DNA of 64,000 bases from Shinisaurus crocodilurus (lineage: Eukaryota; Chordata; Lepidosauria; Squamata; Shinisauridae): the NCBI GenBank assembly GCA_021292165.1, contig CM037879.1:241987797-242051796 (forward strand), in the 5' to 3' direction. This document shows, piece after piece, positions 1 to 11,500 of this stretch (within the stretch, counting starts at the first letter, position 1; every line of letters starts with the position of its first letter). The position numbers and the translations under genes are program-made. The notes beneath the pieces were generated by a model that saw nothing but the letters and a program-made list of their open reading frames with translations, was not told where the DNA came from and did no database searches.

Positions 1-3000
1 TTCAACAGGCCACACCTGGTCATGAAGGATGTGTGGACAGATGACTCTCTGCACTGCCACAGGCAGAGATATGTTTTAGCCACTTAAATATCTTCTGGAC
101 TTTCCGTGTATCTGACCCACCAACTAGAACAAATGCAAAAGAAGACATAGACCTGAGCTACTTTGTGCACACACTTTGAAACTACAAGGCAGGTTTTGCT
201 GTCTTTGAATGTTCTTTATGTATCTTTCCCCCCCTGTTGGAGGGGCAGTGCAGGAAGAAGGTTTGAAGGCAAGGAGAAAAATGGACCTAGTTATTTCAGG
301 GCTATTTTTCTTTCACTTTCCCAAGGCCAGCTGCTGACTAAGGAGGCTTTCTACACCAACATTTGTGACATCCCTTTCTACATCACTGGTAGAGATGAGT
401 GAAGACAAAATAATTTTCATGGTTCATTACCAAGGGCACTTCCGTGCTTCTGCAGAATGGAATTGCATAAGAAGGAATGTTTTGAAGTTTCCCCCACTGG
501 CTAAAGTGGGGAGCAATCACAGAAAGAGTACCGCTATTCAGCAGTTGGAAGGAAAATATGAAGTCATGATTTTCTTAACACCGCAAGATGCTTTACCCTT
601 ATTTGGCAAATCTCTTTGTTTCTGAAAAGCAGTTCTGCTTAGGAATGTAGAAAGAGGTCATATAAACTTGTAAGTTGGTCTGTAAGCTTGAAATATTCTA
701 ATAGGTAGATTAATCCACTAACACTTCATGAGAGGACTGATTTTAAATGGCAGGTGCCCTGTGTACCATAAATTGTATGGGATGTGCTGGAAAATGTGCA
801 CTGGAAGTAGATTGCGACTGTTTAAGCAAAATCTGTTTCCTTCCTATAACCTCATTGCCCATTCCCCTGAGAAAGAAGAAAAGCAACTCACCCATGTAAT
901 AAATAGAAGAACCCTGGGTGGTTAAGAATACATTGAAATATTCATTATAAATAAATGCTTTAAAACCCTTTTTTTCCCTCCTCCTGTCACAAATGTTTGG
1001 CAATAAAAGAATCTCAAAAGCGGTAGATTTCAATTCCTTATACGTGACCAAAATAAACTGACTGCTACCATTCTCCCTTCTTCCTTCCACCCCCACCACA
1101 AGCTGATGTATCAAATGTAGTTACATTTTTAAATGTTTGAGATATGAATGAGAACATACGTGTATGATTCTAAAGATGGCGGCTTTCAAAAATACAGCTT
1201 TCCAATATGTTAGTACTCTTTGCCATTATTTCCCATGGTTTTATTTGATTGGCCATTATGTAGATGTGTAATGTATCGGTGCTACAAAGATTACTGTATC
1301 GGAAAGCTCAGCATGACTCCCAGCTTTGTATTATTTCATACCTGTGGCTCAGCAAAGTAATTTCTGCAGAGATTGCTTGAAATAACATACAACACAATTT
1401 TCCATGACTATCTGGAGGATATTTTTTTCAGCTTATACAGACCACATAGAAATTAGGTAAAGTTACCATATTGTCTTTCATGCTTTGACTCACTTCTCAG
1501 CACACTATGCAAAGCCTCGCCTTTTGCTCTTCAGGCTTTATATCAAAGTAAATTCCTTTGAAGAGCCTTTTATGTTTGGTATGGCAGTTCAACAAGAAGC
1601 TTAGCAAGAAAAGTTGAGTTTATTGTTTCTTGTGACTGTGGGTGAGCACTTGACTCCAATATTTTAGCCATAATGGATCTGAGGAGATGGTCAGTAGCCT
1701 TGAAAGGTTAGATTGGTGGCTGGGGTGAACGACCAAGAGCAGCTTTGCACATTACGAGAAGCTACTAGAGTGGATTCAAGAGGATTTGTGCATCCTTTCT
1801 TCATCTTTCTAGTATAATGTATGAAGGGGGAACCCACTCATCTGTTCCACATTGAGGTCCATGATGTTCATAAGCATTTATAAACTGTGCATCTTGAAAG
1901 TGGTCGGGGTTGGGGGAGGTCAGGAATTGTTTCATTCATATTAAAAGGCCATGAGAACAGGATCTGATCAAAGCATATCTCTATTTTGTAAATCTCTGGG
2001 CTCTAGGAACCCTTGGGGCATGAATTAATTTAACATTGTACTACAATTCACTGGTTTGGACCAGTGACAAAGGCTTAGTTTTAAAGAGAAAAAAAAAATC
2101 AATATGCATATTTTAAGCATGGTGTTATGGCTCTGGGCTCGGCAGCTCGGCATCACCCCAAGGAGGGCTCTGAACTCAATGAGACACTGGTCATCCCACT
2201 CCAAGGAGAACCCTAGGCACCCTCTCATGCACCCTCCAGGTGCTAGGACTCAGCTCTCCTCTCCACCTCAGCCTCCAAGGATGGCTCTTCCAAAGCCCTT
2301 CATGTCTCTTAGCCACACAGGAGTTTGAGACTACAAAAATGAGCATGGGCACTTTAAGGTTTGCAGTCAGTACCCAGCAGGTGTGGGGCTTCTGAAGGAT
2401 CTGAGCTGAACAGCCTACTTAAACCCTCCCTTGCTGGGACAAGAACAGCTCCCTTTGTGAGGAACATCTCTCCAGGCAAGCAGCTCTGGTAGGGCACTGT
2501 CCAAGGTTCCGTTAGTTTTCTGCCTTGCTGTGCTCTTGCTTGAGAAATGTAATTTGCCCTCCCAGATGTGACTTCACAGTACCAAATATGACTTGGCCTA
2601 CCAGATGGGACCCTTGCTTTGCCAGATGTGACTTTTTATATCAGACACTCTGCGAGGACCTGAGTGATGGGCTCTTTTCCCTGGGTCCCAACCCAAGCCA
2701 GGACACATTATACATTTTAGAGTATTTATCTGACCTTGGTTATCACAGTTGGTGGCCCTCTGGATATAACTTGGATAGGATGAGTAAAATGCTGTCTTTG
2801 TTTTCATTTTTTAAAAAAGAAAACTCTTCCAAGAGACTGCAGTGAGATGAGGACTTTGCCTTGTAGTGTGCCCCTGCCCCCCAGTTTTAGATGTTATTCT
2901 TATTTGCCCCTACATGGATGAATTACTTGTTGAAAAGGATCAGAATTTTAGAGTTCAATGCATCTATCCTATGATTAGCAATGCCCTACACCAACAGGTT

Positions 3001-3229
3001 TGCATCTATCCTGAGCCATTAATTTTCAGTTTCCCTCACAAAGGATACAGCTGACATGGTATGGTCAACATTCATAATGATATATAAAGTATAGATGAGG
3101 AAAATTGCAAAGCAATCTGGATAACTCCACATGCATTTCACCCATGCATGTATTAAATTAATCCAAAAAAGGGGGGCCAGACTACACATTATATCTGTTA
3201 CAAAATGCATCCTTGCACAGCTGATTATT
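1..3229. other. Unclassified non-coding stretch
   Basis: I see no convincing exon, RNA gene or recognised repeat here. Short open frames are present but have no domain character. A degenerate run around 2550-2640 repeats a 'ccagatgtgact'-like unit three or four times. The sequence is AT-rich and looks like ordinary intergenic or intronic DNA. Confidence 0.5.
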
Positions 3230-3546
3230 TTTCAGGGGTGTGGGATAATCATTGCAGGAGGGGTGAGCTGTATCAGGACCATGGCATGTGGGGGCCTTTA
3301 ACCATGGTTCTGATCAGCATTAGACACCTCCTGCCTTAGCTATCCACTGGAGCCAATTAAAATAGGAGTGAGGGCATTAAATCAAAACAGTGCAGTTGTC
3401 TTTGGTCCAACTGTATTGTTACATTCAGGATAGGAGAAGGGTGTGCCCGCCTGTATGAATGCACAACTGTCCAAACACCATACTAAGCCTTAATGGCTTT
3501 TTAGCAAATAAAGTGGTATACAAATGTTACTAAATAAATAAACAGA
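3230..3546 (+). repeat. Possible L2/SINE-type 3' tail
   Basis: The end of this stretch (about 3480-3546) reads as a LINE/SINE 3' tail: a 'ggctttttagcaaataaa' core, then 'gtggtatacaaatgtta' and a (taaa)-type microsatellite. The same tail logic is seen in other L2-like ends of this window. The body upstream (3230-3480) is not recognised and its membership is inference. Confidence 0.35.
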
Positions 3547-3838
3547 AGACTGAAAACTGTGCTCTCATTCCCCCCCCCCCAGGGTTCCCCCCCCAAGTGA
3601 TTTCATCGTTGGGTGTAATACAAGCATCAGTATTGCACTTCTATTTTTCATGTTTAATAAGGTCTGAAAGGGTTTCTCTGGTTCTTGGATATTTATCACC
3701 TGTATCTAAATTTAGCAAATCATGCAATTTAATGGGGTTTTTTGTTTGTAAAACTTGCTTTAGTTATATTTATATCAACCTTAACAATATACAGTTTTGA
3801 TGTCCTGCTCCAACCATTTTCTATTCTGTCCTCATTTC

Positions 3839-3869
<31 letters not shown>

Positions 3870-3874
3870 CGTGC
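3839..3874. repeat. (GT)n microsatellite
   Basis: About eleven GT units followed by a GC/GT alternation. An alternating purine-pyrimidine tract. Confidence 0.9.
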
Positions 3875-3879
3875 GGGGT

Positions 3880-4973
3880 GGAGGGGTAGGTTGTATCTAA
3901 TCCACCTAAAATATTTTCTCACTGTGTGCTACCTTTATTGACCACATCTTCTGGTCTTCAGTTCTGCCTGAAGACAACCCCTGTAGGTGTTTAAGCTTAC
4001 ATTCTACTTCACCAAAAATATTTTGCATGGTAAAAAGATATGAACGTGTCTCCTTTGTAGCTATTATTCTTTGTAACCTACGACTCAGCTAAGTTCTGCC
4101 ACAAAATATTAACATGCTAATGTTTTATTGGTTTTTTTATTTGTTTATTATCATATTTGTAATACTGATAACCTTTGTTCACCTCTAAATTTTAATTAAA
4201 GAGGCATACTATTTAACAGATTGGAAACATCAAAGTACTTTTAATGTATTAGAATGGCTGGTTCTAATTGTTCTCTTATCAGTTATTTATATGGCAAGGG
4301 TTTTCTTGCATAGTTATAGACAGAATCGTAATTCCGCAGTGAGATTTCAACCGCTTTATCTAAGGTGTCTTCTAGAAGGCTAAGATGTCCTTCAGAGTGT
4401 AATGTTATCACTGACATGTGGATGAAAGAAATATTTTGTGCATCTTTTTAAGTTTATGGTGTGGTAGCTAGGACTACATGAATCCATGCATGATACTGTA
4501 TATTAATGCTGCTTTAAAAAGTAGAATTATTGTAGAGACAGTGTCACCGGTGTCAAGGGTAGGCATGGTTGGGCATCTGCCAGGGACCAACACCCCAGCA
4601 GGGTTTCACTCACAAGAGCCACCTGGAGTTGTTACTCCTCACCATTGCAATCCTGCTTGTTGCTCTGGCCCAAACATCAGCAGTGGTGGTGGTGAAAAGG
4701 AGGAGCAGTAGATGGCACCGCCCAGTTGTTCATTGGCTCTCCAGCTGTCAAGCAAGCAAGTGGCAGTAATGGTGAGAAAGAGGAGGAGGAGCAATAGGAG
4801 ATGGTGACAATGGTGGTGAGAAAGTAAATTCACTGAGGGTGGGGACCCTTTGAGGATGTCTTTCCCAAGGGCCCTGAAAAAAACTAGAGCTGGTACTGAG
4901 TGACAGCTACAAGGACAAATCACAAAGTGATATTTCCCCCCAAGTTTTGTGTAGTTCCAGGAATGGAAAGGTA
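3880..4973. other. Unclassified non-coding stretch
   Basis: No gene recognised. 4570-4860 is locally richer in GGT/GAG trinucleotides ('gtggtggtggtgaaaagg', 'gagaaagaggaggagg') and may belong to an unrecognised repeat; nothing in it looks coding. Confidence 0.4.
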
Positions 4974-5220
4974 GAGCCAGTGTGGTGTAGTGGTGAGAGT
5001 GTTGGACTGGGACTTGGGAGATCCGGGTTCTAGTCCCTGCTTGGCCATGAAACTCACTGGGTGACTTTGGGCCAGTCACTGACTCTCAGCCTAACCTACC
5101 TTACAGGGTTGTTGTGAGGATAAAATGGAGAGCAGGAGGATGATTATGTAAGCCGCCTTGGGTTCCTTTCAGGAAAAAAGGCTGGGAATAAATGTGATAA
5201 ATAAAAATAAATAAATAAAA
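4974..5220 (+). mobile_element. MIR-like tRNA-derived SINE
   Basis: A complete copy. The 5' head has tRNA-like promoter boxes (around 'ggtgtagtggtgagag' and 'gggttctagtccc'). The core contains 'gggttgttgtgaggataa', which resembles the conserved core of MIR/CORE-SINEs. The 3' end ('taagccgccttggg', then an aataaa-type microsatellite) resembles L2-type LINE tails. It lies just upstream of an L2 remnant in the opposite orientation. Core and tail homology are from family knowledge; no alignment was run. Confidence 0.85.
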
Positions 5221-5394
5221 AGATTAATCCACACACTTTTAAAGAATCTTATATCATAATTTATTTATTTATTTATTTATTCTTTACATTTATTAATCGC
5301 CCATCTGATCCAGCAACCGGCCACCCTGGGCGATGTACATAGGCTAAAAACAAGATAAAATACATTTAAAACATTAATTTTTTTAAAAAAAATC

Positions 5395-6918
5395 TTAACC
5401 CACCCTATATTCCCGCCTGAACGGACAGGTTTTTAATGAACGGGAGAAGCTCAGCAGAGAGGGGGCATGGCGGAGGTCACTCGGGAGAGAGTTCCACAGT
5501 ACGGGGGCCACCACAGAAAAGGCCCTCTTCCTCGTCCCCACCAGTCTAGCTGCTCTGGCTGAAGGGACAAGGAGAAGGCCGTCTGTGGCAGATCTTGTTG
5601 AGCGGCCCACTTGGTGTTGCTGGAGATGCTCCTTGAGATAGACTGGACCGGAGCCGTATAGGGTTTTAAATGTCAAAACCAACACCTTGATTTCAGCTCG
5701 GCAAGAAACTGGTAGCCAGTGCAGCTCCTTGAGCACTGGTGTGATGTGGTCCCGCCGGCGGCTGCCTTTAACCAGGCAAGCCGCCGCGTTCTGTACCAGC
5801 TGTAGCTTCCGAACTGTCTTCAAGGGTAACCCCACATAGAGCGCATTACAGTAGTCTAGGCGAGAGGAGACCAAGGTATGAACCACTGATAGGAGCAGAT
5901 GATTAGGAAGGTAGGGGCGCAGCTGCCATATCAGATGGAGTACATACAGCGCTGCCCGACTCACAGCTGACACCTGAGCCTCCATGGACAGCTGGGAGTC
6001 TAGAATGACCCCCAAGCTGCGGACCTGGTCCTTCAGGGGGAGATGTACCCCATTCAGCACCAGGTCAACATCCCCTAACCTCCCCTTGTCTCCCACCAGA
6101 AGTACCTTGGTCTTGTCGAGGTTCAGTTTCAGCATGTTCCTTCCCATCCAGCCAGCCACTGATTCCAGGCACTTGGACAGGGTCTCAACGGCCAACCTCG
6201 GTGAGGACTTGAAACAGAGGTAGAGCTGCGTATCATCCGCATACTGATGACACCACACCCCAAACCTCCTGATGATGTCTCCCAGCGGCTTGAGGTAGAT
6301 ATTGAATAACATCGGGGAGAGGATGGAACCCTGCAGCACTCCCCAAGTGAGCAGCCGAGGGTCCGAAGCCTCCTCCCCAAGAACTACCCTCTGGTACCTT
6401 CCAGAGAGGAAGAACCGGAACCACTGCAATATAGTGCCTCCCAAGCCCAAGCCCTCCAGGCGGTCCAGGAGGATACCGTGGTCAACGGTATCAAAAGCCG
6501 CTGAGAGATCGAGGAGGACTAGAAAGGAGCATTCACCCCTATCCAAGGCCCTCCTCATATCATCCACCAAGGCGACCAAGGCCATTTCCGTCCCATGTCC
6601 AGGCCTGAAGCCCGACTGGCATGGATCTAAATAATCGGCTTCATCCAAGTGTGCCTTCAACTGAGCACCCACCACTCGCTCGATCACCTTGCCCAGAAAT
6701 GGTAAATTGGAGACTGGGTGAAAGTTATTTAAATCCTGGGGATCCAAGGAGGGCTTCTTTAGAAGCGGCCTTATTACTGCCTCCTTGAGGGCTGATGGCA
6801 TCACTCCCTCCTCGAGGGAGGCATTCACCACCGCCTTGATCCCCTCACCCAGTCTCTCCCTACAGCTCATTAAGAGCCAGGACGGGCAAGAATCAAGCAA
6901 GCAGGTTGTCGGCCTCAC
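5395..6918 (-). CDS. L2 ORF2 fragment, reverse transcriptase and C-terminus
   Basis: An open frame of 507 codons encodes the RT and C-terminal region of an L2-clade LINE polyprotein, which primes reverse transcription at the target site. Visible motifs: SGFRPGHGTE near residue 102, the catalytic block LLDLSAAFDTVDH at about 135-147, GVLQGSILSP at about 193-202 (the usual form is GVPQGS, so a Pro-to-Leu change), and YADDTQLY at about 226-233. The C-terminus has the L2-typical QLVQNAA and ITPVLKELHWLPV blocks. The frame has no true start: the first codon is GTG and the true start lies upstream. A small 'gt' duplication around 6916-6920 shifts the frame relative to the upstream DEVDKVLSPV segment. 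No stop interrupts the 507 codons, so decay is modest, but the copy is not functional because it is truncated, frameshifted and split by an L1. Confidence 0.85.
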   Translation of the reverse strand: MRPTTCLLDSCPSWLLMSCRERLGEGIKAVVNASLEEGVMPSALKEAVIRPLLKKPSLDPQDLNNFHPVSNLPFLGKVIERVVGAQLKAHLDEADYLDPCQSGFRPGHGTEMALVALVDDMRRALDRGECSFLVLLDLSAAFDTVDHGILLDRLEGLGLGGTILQWFRFFLSGRYQRVVLGEEASDPRLLTWGVLQGSILSPMLFNIYLKPLGDIIRRFGVWCHQYADDTQLYLCFKSSPRLAVETLSKCLESVAGWMGRNMLKLNLDKTKVLLVGDKGRLGDVDLVLNGVHLPLKDQVRSLGVILDSQLSMEAQVSAVSRAALYVLHLIWQLRPYLPNHLLLSVVHTLVSSRLDYCNALYVGLPLKTVRKLQLVQNAAACLVKGSRRRDHITPVLKELHWLPVSCRAEIKVLVLTFKTLYGSGPVYLKEHLQQHQVGRSTRSATDGLLLVPSARAARLVGTRKRAFSVVAPVLWNSLPSDLRHAPSLLSFSRSLKTCPFRREYRVG

Positions 6919-6947
6919 ACAGGTGAAAGCACCTTGTCCACTTCATC

Positions 6948-6963
6948 AGAAGGAAGAAGCCGG
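6948..6963 (+). repeat. Target-site duplication of L1, left copy
   Basis: The 16-bp sequence agaaggaagaagccgg is repeated exactly at 12491-12506. It bounds the L1 on its 5' side and is L2 sequence by origin. Confidence 0.95.
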
Positions 6964-7370
6964 GGAGGAGCCTGCGCTGGCTATGGAGCAGTAGCTTTTC
7001 TGCCGAGCTCCCGGAATGATTTGAAAACATCTGCAAATACACAGGAGAGACAAAGCGTGAGTTTAAATTCCTTTGCTGTTTGCTTTCTGGAAGGTATGCA
7101 GATATAGAGCTAACAAAGAAATAACAAGAATAGCTTTCTTTTGATGTGCTTCGCTCTGGATTGTTTATGAGCTCCAGACGGGTGAAAAAGTCCCTACCCC
7201 CTCTTTGGAAACGCGATCGGGCGCATCCCTCGGATAACAGTTTGAAAAGGCTAATTAGGATCCTTGACACTAAAGATATTGAATGTTCTTATCAAACTGT
7301 GCAACTGGGTCCTGATAAGAAGCCACGAGGTAGTGAAAGTTTCGAGACAGCGAGGGGGAAGGGCGGAAAA
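6964..7370 (+). promoter_or_regulatory. L1 5' UTR with presumed internal promoter
   Basis: This is the leader of the L1 up to the preferred ORF1 start. L1 elements carry their promoter here by family knowledge; no specific factor site can be claimed. An open frame in phase with ORF1 extends back to 7146, but the ATG at 7371, in an 'aaaaatggcg' context, fits the usual ORF1 length better. Confidence 0.6.
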
Positions 7371-8270
7371 ATGGCGGATTCAGCTGGCAAATTCCCTGCT
7401 GGTGCCAAGCCAAAGTCAATATCTCCAGCCAAGCTTAAAGGGGCAGCACCAGATTGGGAGAAAATTCTATCACAGTTTCAAAGCTCTATGGAAGCAGGCC
7501 AGCAGAAACAAATAGAAGCAATTGAGAAATTTCAAAATCTGCATCAAGAGGATATGAAGCAAATGCGAAAGTCCATAGATCATTTAGGGGTTCAAGTTAA
7601 AGAGCTGCAAGTTAGAGTGGATAAGGTGGAAAAACTCCAGGTGAAGGATGAAAAAAGTTTTGAAAAGTATGAAATGAAATTTAATGAGATGGAAATACAG
7701 ATGATTAACATGCAAGACAGGCAACGTCGTTCCAACATTCGGATCAGAGGCTTCCCCATGGAGATGGGGGAGACTGGATATAAGTTAAGAGGCAGTATTT
7801 TGGAATGGATGAATGAAGCTGTCTCTGGAGAAACAATTTTTTGGGATGATATGGACATTGAGATTGTGCATAGAGTGGGAGCATTAAGGCGTGGTATGAC
7901 ATCCAGAGATGTTGTACTGAAATTTGCAAATTTATACAAGAAGGATGTCTTCATGAAAGAGATTAGAAAGAAAGGTCAAGTAGCTTTCAAGGGGGCTACT
8001 TTGCAAATCTACAATGATCTTTGTCAGCAAACAATAAAGTGGAGGCGAAGTGTTAAACCGTGTACAGCAGTCTTGATCAGAAAGGGATTACAATACAATT
8101 GGGGTTACCCAGTTTTTCTTACTTTTGTGTGGAACAGTAAGAGATACAAGATCTCATCATGTGATCAAGGCATGGGCCTGCTGGGAGAGTTGGGGCTTCA
8201 TGATGATGCGGAGGGTCCAGAATCGATGGGTCAACTGGAAGAAGAAGGAGCCAGTGGAGGAATTGTATAA
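7371..8270 (+). CDS. L1 ORF1 protein, RNA-binding chaperone
   Basis: An intact 299-residue frame (374 if the upstream ATG at 7146 is used). L1 ORF1 proteins are trimeric RNA-binding chaperones that package L1 RNA into a ribonucleoprotein. The layout fits: a short N-terminus (MADSAGKF...), a heptad-like coiled coil from about residue 45 to 115 (MRKSIDHLGVQVKELQVRV, then VEKLQVKDEKSF), an RRM starting at RRSNIRIRGFP (about residue 121), and a C-terminal domain with VVLKFANLYKK and LQIYNDLCQQT. The tail is acidic and glycine-rich. No stop or frameshift was found. ORF2 follows after about 260 bp. I place it in the L1 clade with high confidence; the subfamily is unknown. Confidence 0.9.
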   Translation: MADSAGKFPAGAKPKSISPAKLKGAAPDWEKILSQFQSSMEAGQQKQIEAIEKFQNLHQEDMKQMRKSIDHLGVQVKELQVRVDKVEKLQVKDEKSFEKYEMKFNEMEIQMINMQDRQRRSNIRIRGFPMEMGETGYKLRGSILEWMNEAVSGETIFWDDMDIEIVHRVGALRRGMTSRDVVLKFANLYKKDVFMKEIRKKGQVAFKGATLQIYNDLCQQTIKWRRSVKPCTAVLIRKGLQYNWGYPVFLTFVWNSKRYKISSCDQGMGLLGELGLHDDAEGPESMGQLEEEGASGGIV

Positions 8271-8533
8271 GAGGTCGTTTCAACACGAGAAGAAAAAGAA
8301 ATAGAAAATGTTTTATAAAGAAGTTATCCGGGAGGGAATGAGGGGCTGCTGTTCGGGCTGGTGATGGGTCCTCTCCCCCCCCCCTGGGATAGGTGGGTAG
8401 GTTTAGGGTGGGGCAAGTTGCCCTGGCTAAGCAGGGGGGATAGTTTAGATGAATGTGGGGGTGGGTTAAGGGGTATGTTATTGTGTATTATTTTCACCTT
8501 TGGGGACCAAAAAAGAAAAAATGTTGTTAATAG

Positions 8534-11500
8534 ATGGATTATAAGTTAAGAATTTCAACTTTAAATGTTAAGGGGCTAGGTTCAGTTACTAAGAGAAGGC
8601 GAATAGAAGCACTTCTTTAAAAGGATAAGGCAGATATTATATTCTTGCAAGAAACGCACCAGGCAAGGAAAGGAGTCAATGAATTGAAATTGAGGTGGTC
8701 TAGAATATATGAGATAGCATGTGGATCATCTAAATCGCGAGGAGTAGCAATTATAATTTCAAAGAATTGTGGTTTTAATGTTCTAAAGGTGAAAAAGGAT
8801 GATACAGGTAGATATATTATAATGTATGGGACCTTGGGAGGGGAAGAATATGTTATTGTTAATGTTTATGCTCCCAATCAAAATCAAGGAGAATTTTATC
8901 AACATGTGTTTAAAGAAATGGGTAATTTTCAAAATCAAAGGGTTATTATGGCTGGGGACTTTAACATGGTATTGGATAGAAGAAAAGACAAATCCAATCC
9001 GACGAGAGAAGATCAGAGAAATAATCTAACGATCTTGAATAAGTTAATTAGTAAGGAAGGGTTGCTAGATGTTTGGAGAGGGGTCAAGGGGAATGAGGAA
9101 AGATATACATTTTACTCATCAGCAAATAAGAATTATTCTAGGATAGATTTTATTTTTGTGTCCAGGACACTGTTTTCAAGGGTCCTGGGCACAGAGATAG
9201 GAGTGATAAAAGTTACAGATCATGCTTTGGTTAACATGGATTTGAAGATACATAAGGATTATAGAGAAGCGAAAAGATGGAGATTGAATTGTAATATTTT
9301 TCGTTATAAACATTTAACAGAGAAAATAGAGAAGGAATTGAGGGAAATTTGGGAATTTAATCAAACAGAAGAATGTACTGAAGCGATAATATGGGATACA
9401 ATGAAGAGTGTAATGAGAGGAATAGGATTGAGAGAGGCAATAAATTTGAGGAAACAACAAGAAGTTTTTTATCAAAAGCTAGAGGGGGAGATTAGGGATT
9501 TGGAAAAGAAGTATTTAGAGAAGAGGGATAAAAAGATTTTTGCAGAATTACAGGGTAAAAGGAAAGAATTGGAGAATAAAGAACTGGACAGGGTACAAAG
9601 GAATTTGATTTACACAAAAAGGGAGTATTTTGAGAATAGTAATAAAAACTCTAAAATGTTGGCTAGATTAGCACAAAAAAAAAAGAAAAAAGCTTAGTGG
9701 GGATGATTAAAGATAAGAGGGGTAAAGAATATAATCTAGTAAAGGATAAATTGAAAATTTTTCATGAATATTACACGGAGTTATATAAGGCAGGAAAATG
9801 GTCGGAAGCTGAGAGTAGAAGATATATCGAGAAAAATTTAAAAATAAAAATCCAGGATGAAGATAGAGAGAAAATGGAGCAACCATTCACAGAAATTGAA
9901 ATAGAAAGTGCTATAAATAAATTAAAACAGGGGAAAACGCCAGGACTGGATGGTCTGGGGGCGGAATATTATAAAGTTTTTTAAAAAATGTTAATTCCGA
10001 AGTTAAAACGGTTGTTTAATGATATTTTACAGGGGGGAGAGATCCCCACGTCATGGAAACAGTCCTTGACCATTTTAATCCCGAAACCAAGGAAGGATTT
10101 AGCAGAACCAGGTTCTTATAGACCAATATCATTAATTAATCAAGATGCTAAACTATTGACAGCAATTTTAGCTAGAAGAATGAATAGTTTTCTAAATAAG
10201 TATATAGGGATAGATCAATGTGGGTTTATTCAAGGAAGACAAATGGCAGATTTAACAAGAAGGGTTCTGAATATAATTTATTTAATAAAGAAAAATAATT
10301 TGAAAGCGGGGGTTCTTGCATTGGATATTTTTAAAGCCTTTGATTGTGTGGAATGGCCTGCATTAAAGATGTTAATAAAAACTATGGGGTTTGGAGAAAA
10401 ATTTATAGGTATTACTAACCAATTATATACTCATAATGTCACATCGGTAATTGTAAACGATGGAATAACAGAAACTATTAGCCTAGGCCGGGGAACTAGA
10501 CAGGGTTGTCCCCTTTCCCCAGTATTATTTGTGTTAGTTATGGAATTGTTAGCGAATTCGATAAGACAGGAGAAGAAATTATTGGGGATAGGAATAGAGA
10601 CCAAATGTAAGATAAACCTTTTTGCAGATGATATCTTGTTAACATTAGAACGGCCTATAGAAAATTGGGATTGGATAGAGAAACATTTAGATGAATTTAG
10701 AGAAGTAACAGGGTTAAAAGTTAATTGGGATAAATCGGAGATAATGACATTTAATTATAGTAAACTGGAGGAAAGGGGATTTAAACAAAGGGGAGTGGAT
10801 ATAAAGATAAAAATATAATTAAATATTTAGGTATTGATATATTAAAAGATTTGGATAAAATAGGGGAATGTAATTTTAAAAAACTAAAAGATGAAGTTAA
10901 AAATCAAATAGAGGATTATAAAAAATTGGGATTATCGTGGTTTGGTAGGATAGCTTTGATTAAAATGAAGATTTTACCGAAGTTTAATTTTTTATTTAGA
11001 ATGATACCATATAAGATATCAGAGAAAGAAATTAAAGAGTGGCAAGTAATGTTAAATAGCTATTGTAATGGGGGGGAAAATCAAGGATTACTAAGAATAG
11101 ATGGTATAAAGCTCAAAAATAGGGGGACTTGGTCTCCCTAATTTAAAATGGTATTATATAGCTAATCAACTTAGATATATCATGGATATTATTGTTAGAA
11201 AAGATTTTATGTGGTGGGAAATAGAAGCATTTGAATTGGGTAATAGGGTGGATAAATTCTTATTTACAAAACAAGGACATATTATGACAAAAAGATTAGA
11301 AAATCCCTTTTTAAAAAATATGTTAGAAATTTGGGGTAGAAATAAGGAAATATTTTTACCAGGTATATCCCCGCTTACTCCAGTGGTGGTTATGGAAGAT
11401 TTTCCCGAGAATGTTAGACATTTAGAACGAATTTTTAGAGAGAAAAAGGTGATAACTTTAATGGATTGGCTGGAAAAAATGGAGACAAGACAGCAAATAA

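Larger units (their letters stand above)
5259..6963 (-). mobile_element. L2-clade LINE, 3' part
   Basis: This is the 3' two thirds of a minus-strand L2-like LINE. On the plus strand it begins with an (attt)n run, the complement of an AATAAA-type tail. A short 3' UTR then carries inverted 'cgccca'/'tgggcg' arms (about 5298-5330), followed by the reverse-transcriptase frame. Its 5' continuation lies at 12507-12718, separated by a plus-strand L1 insertion. The element is 5' truncated, as most LINE copies are. A close relative occurs as decayed fragments at 13765-14262 and 36730-38290. Confidence 0.88.

Noticed and set aside
4974..5060. tRNA gene
   Set aside because: The promoter boxes are part of a SINE head; the cloverleaf is not intact and many copies exist.
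4639..5079. 146-codon minus-strand frame
   Set aside because: It spans unclassified GGT-rich sequence and then the antisense of a SINE head; no domain.
7146..7370. 75-residue N-terminal extension of L1 ORF1
   Set aside because: The upstream ATG is in frame, but the extension has no ORF1 character and the ATG at 7371 gives the usual length and a good context.
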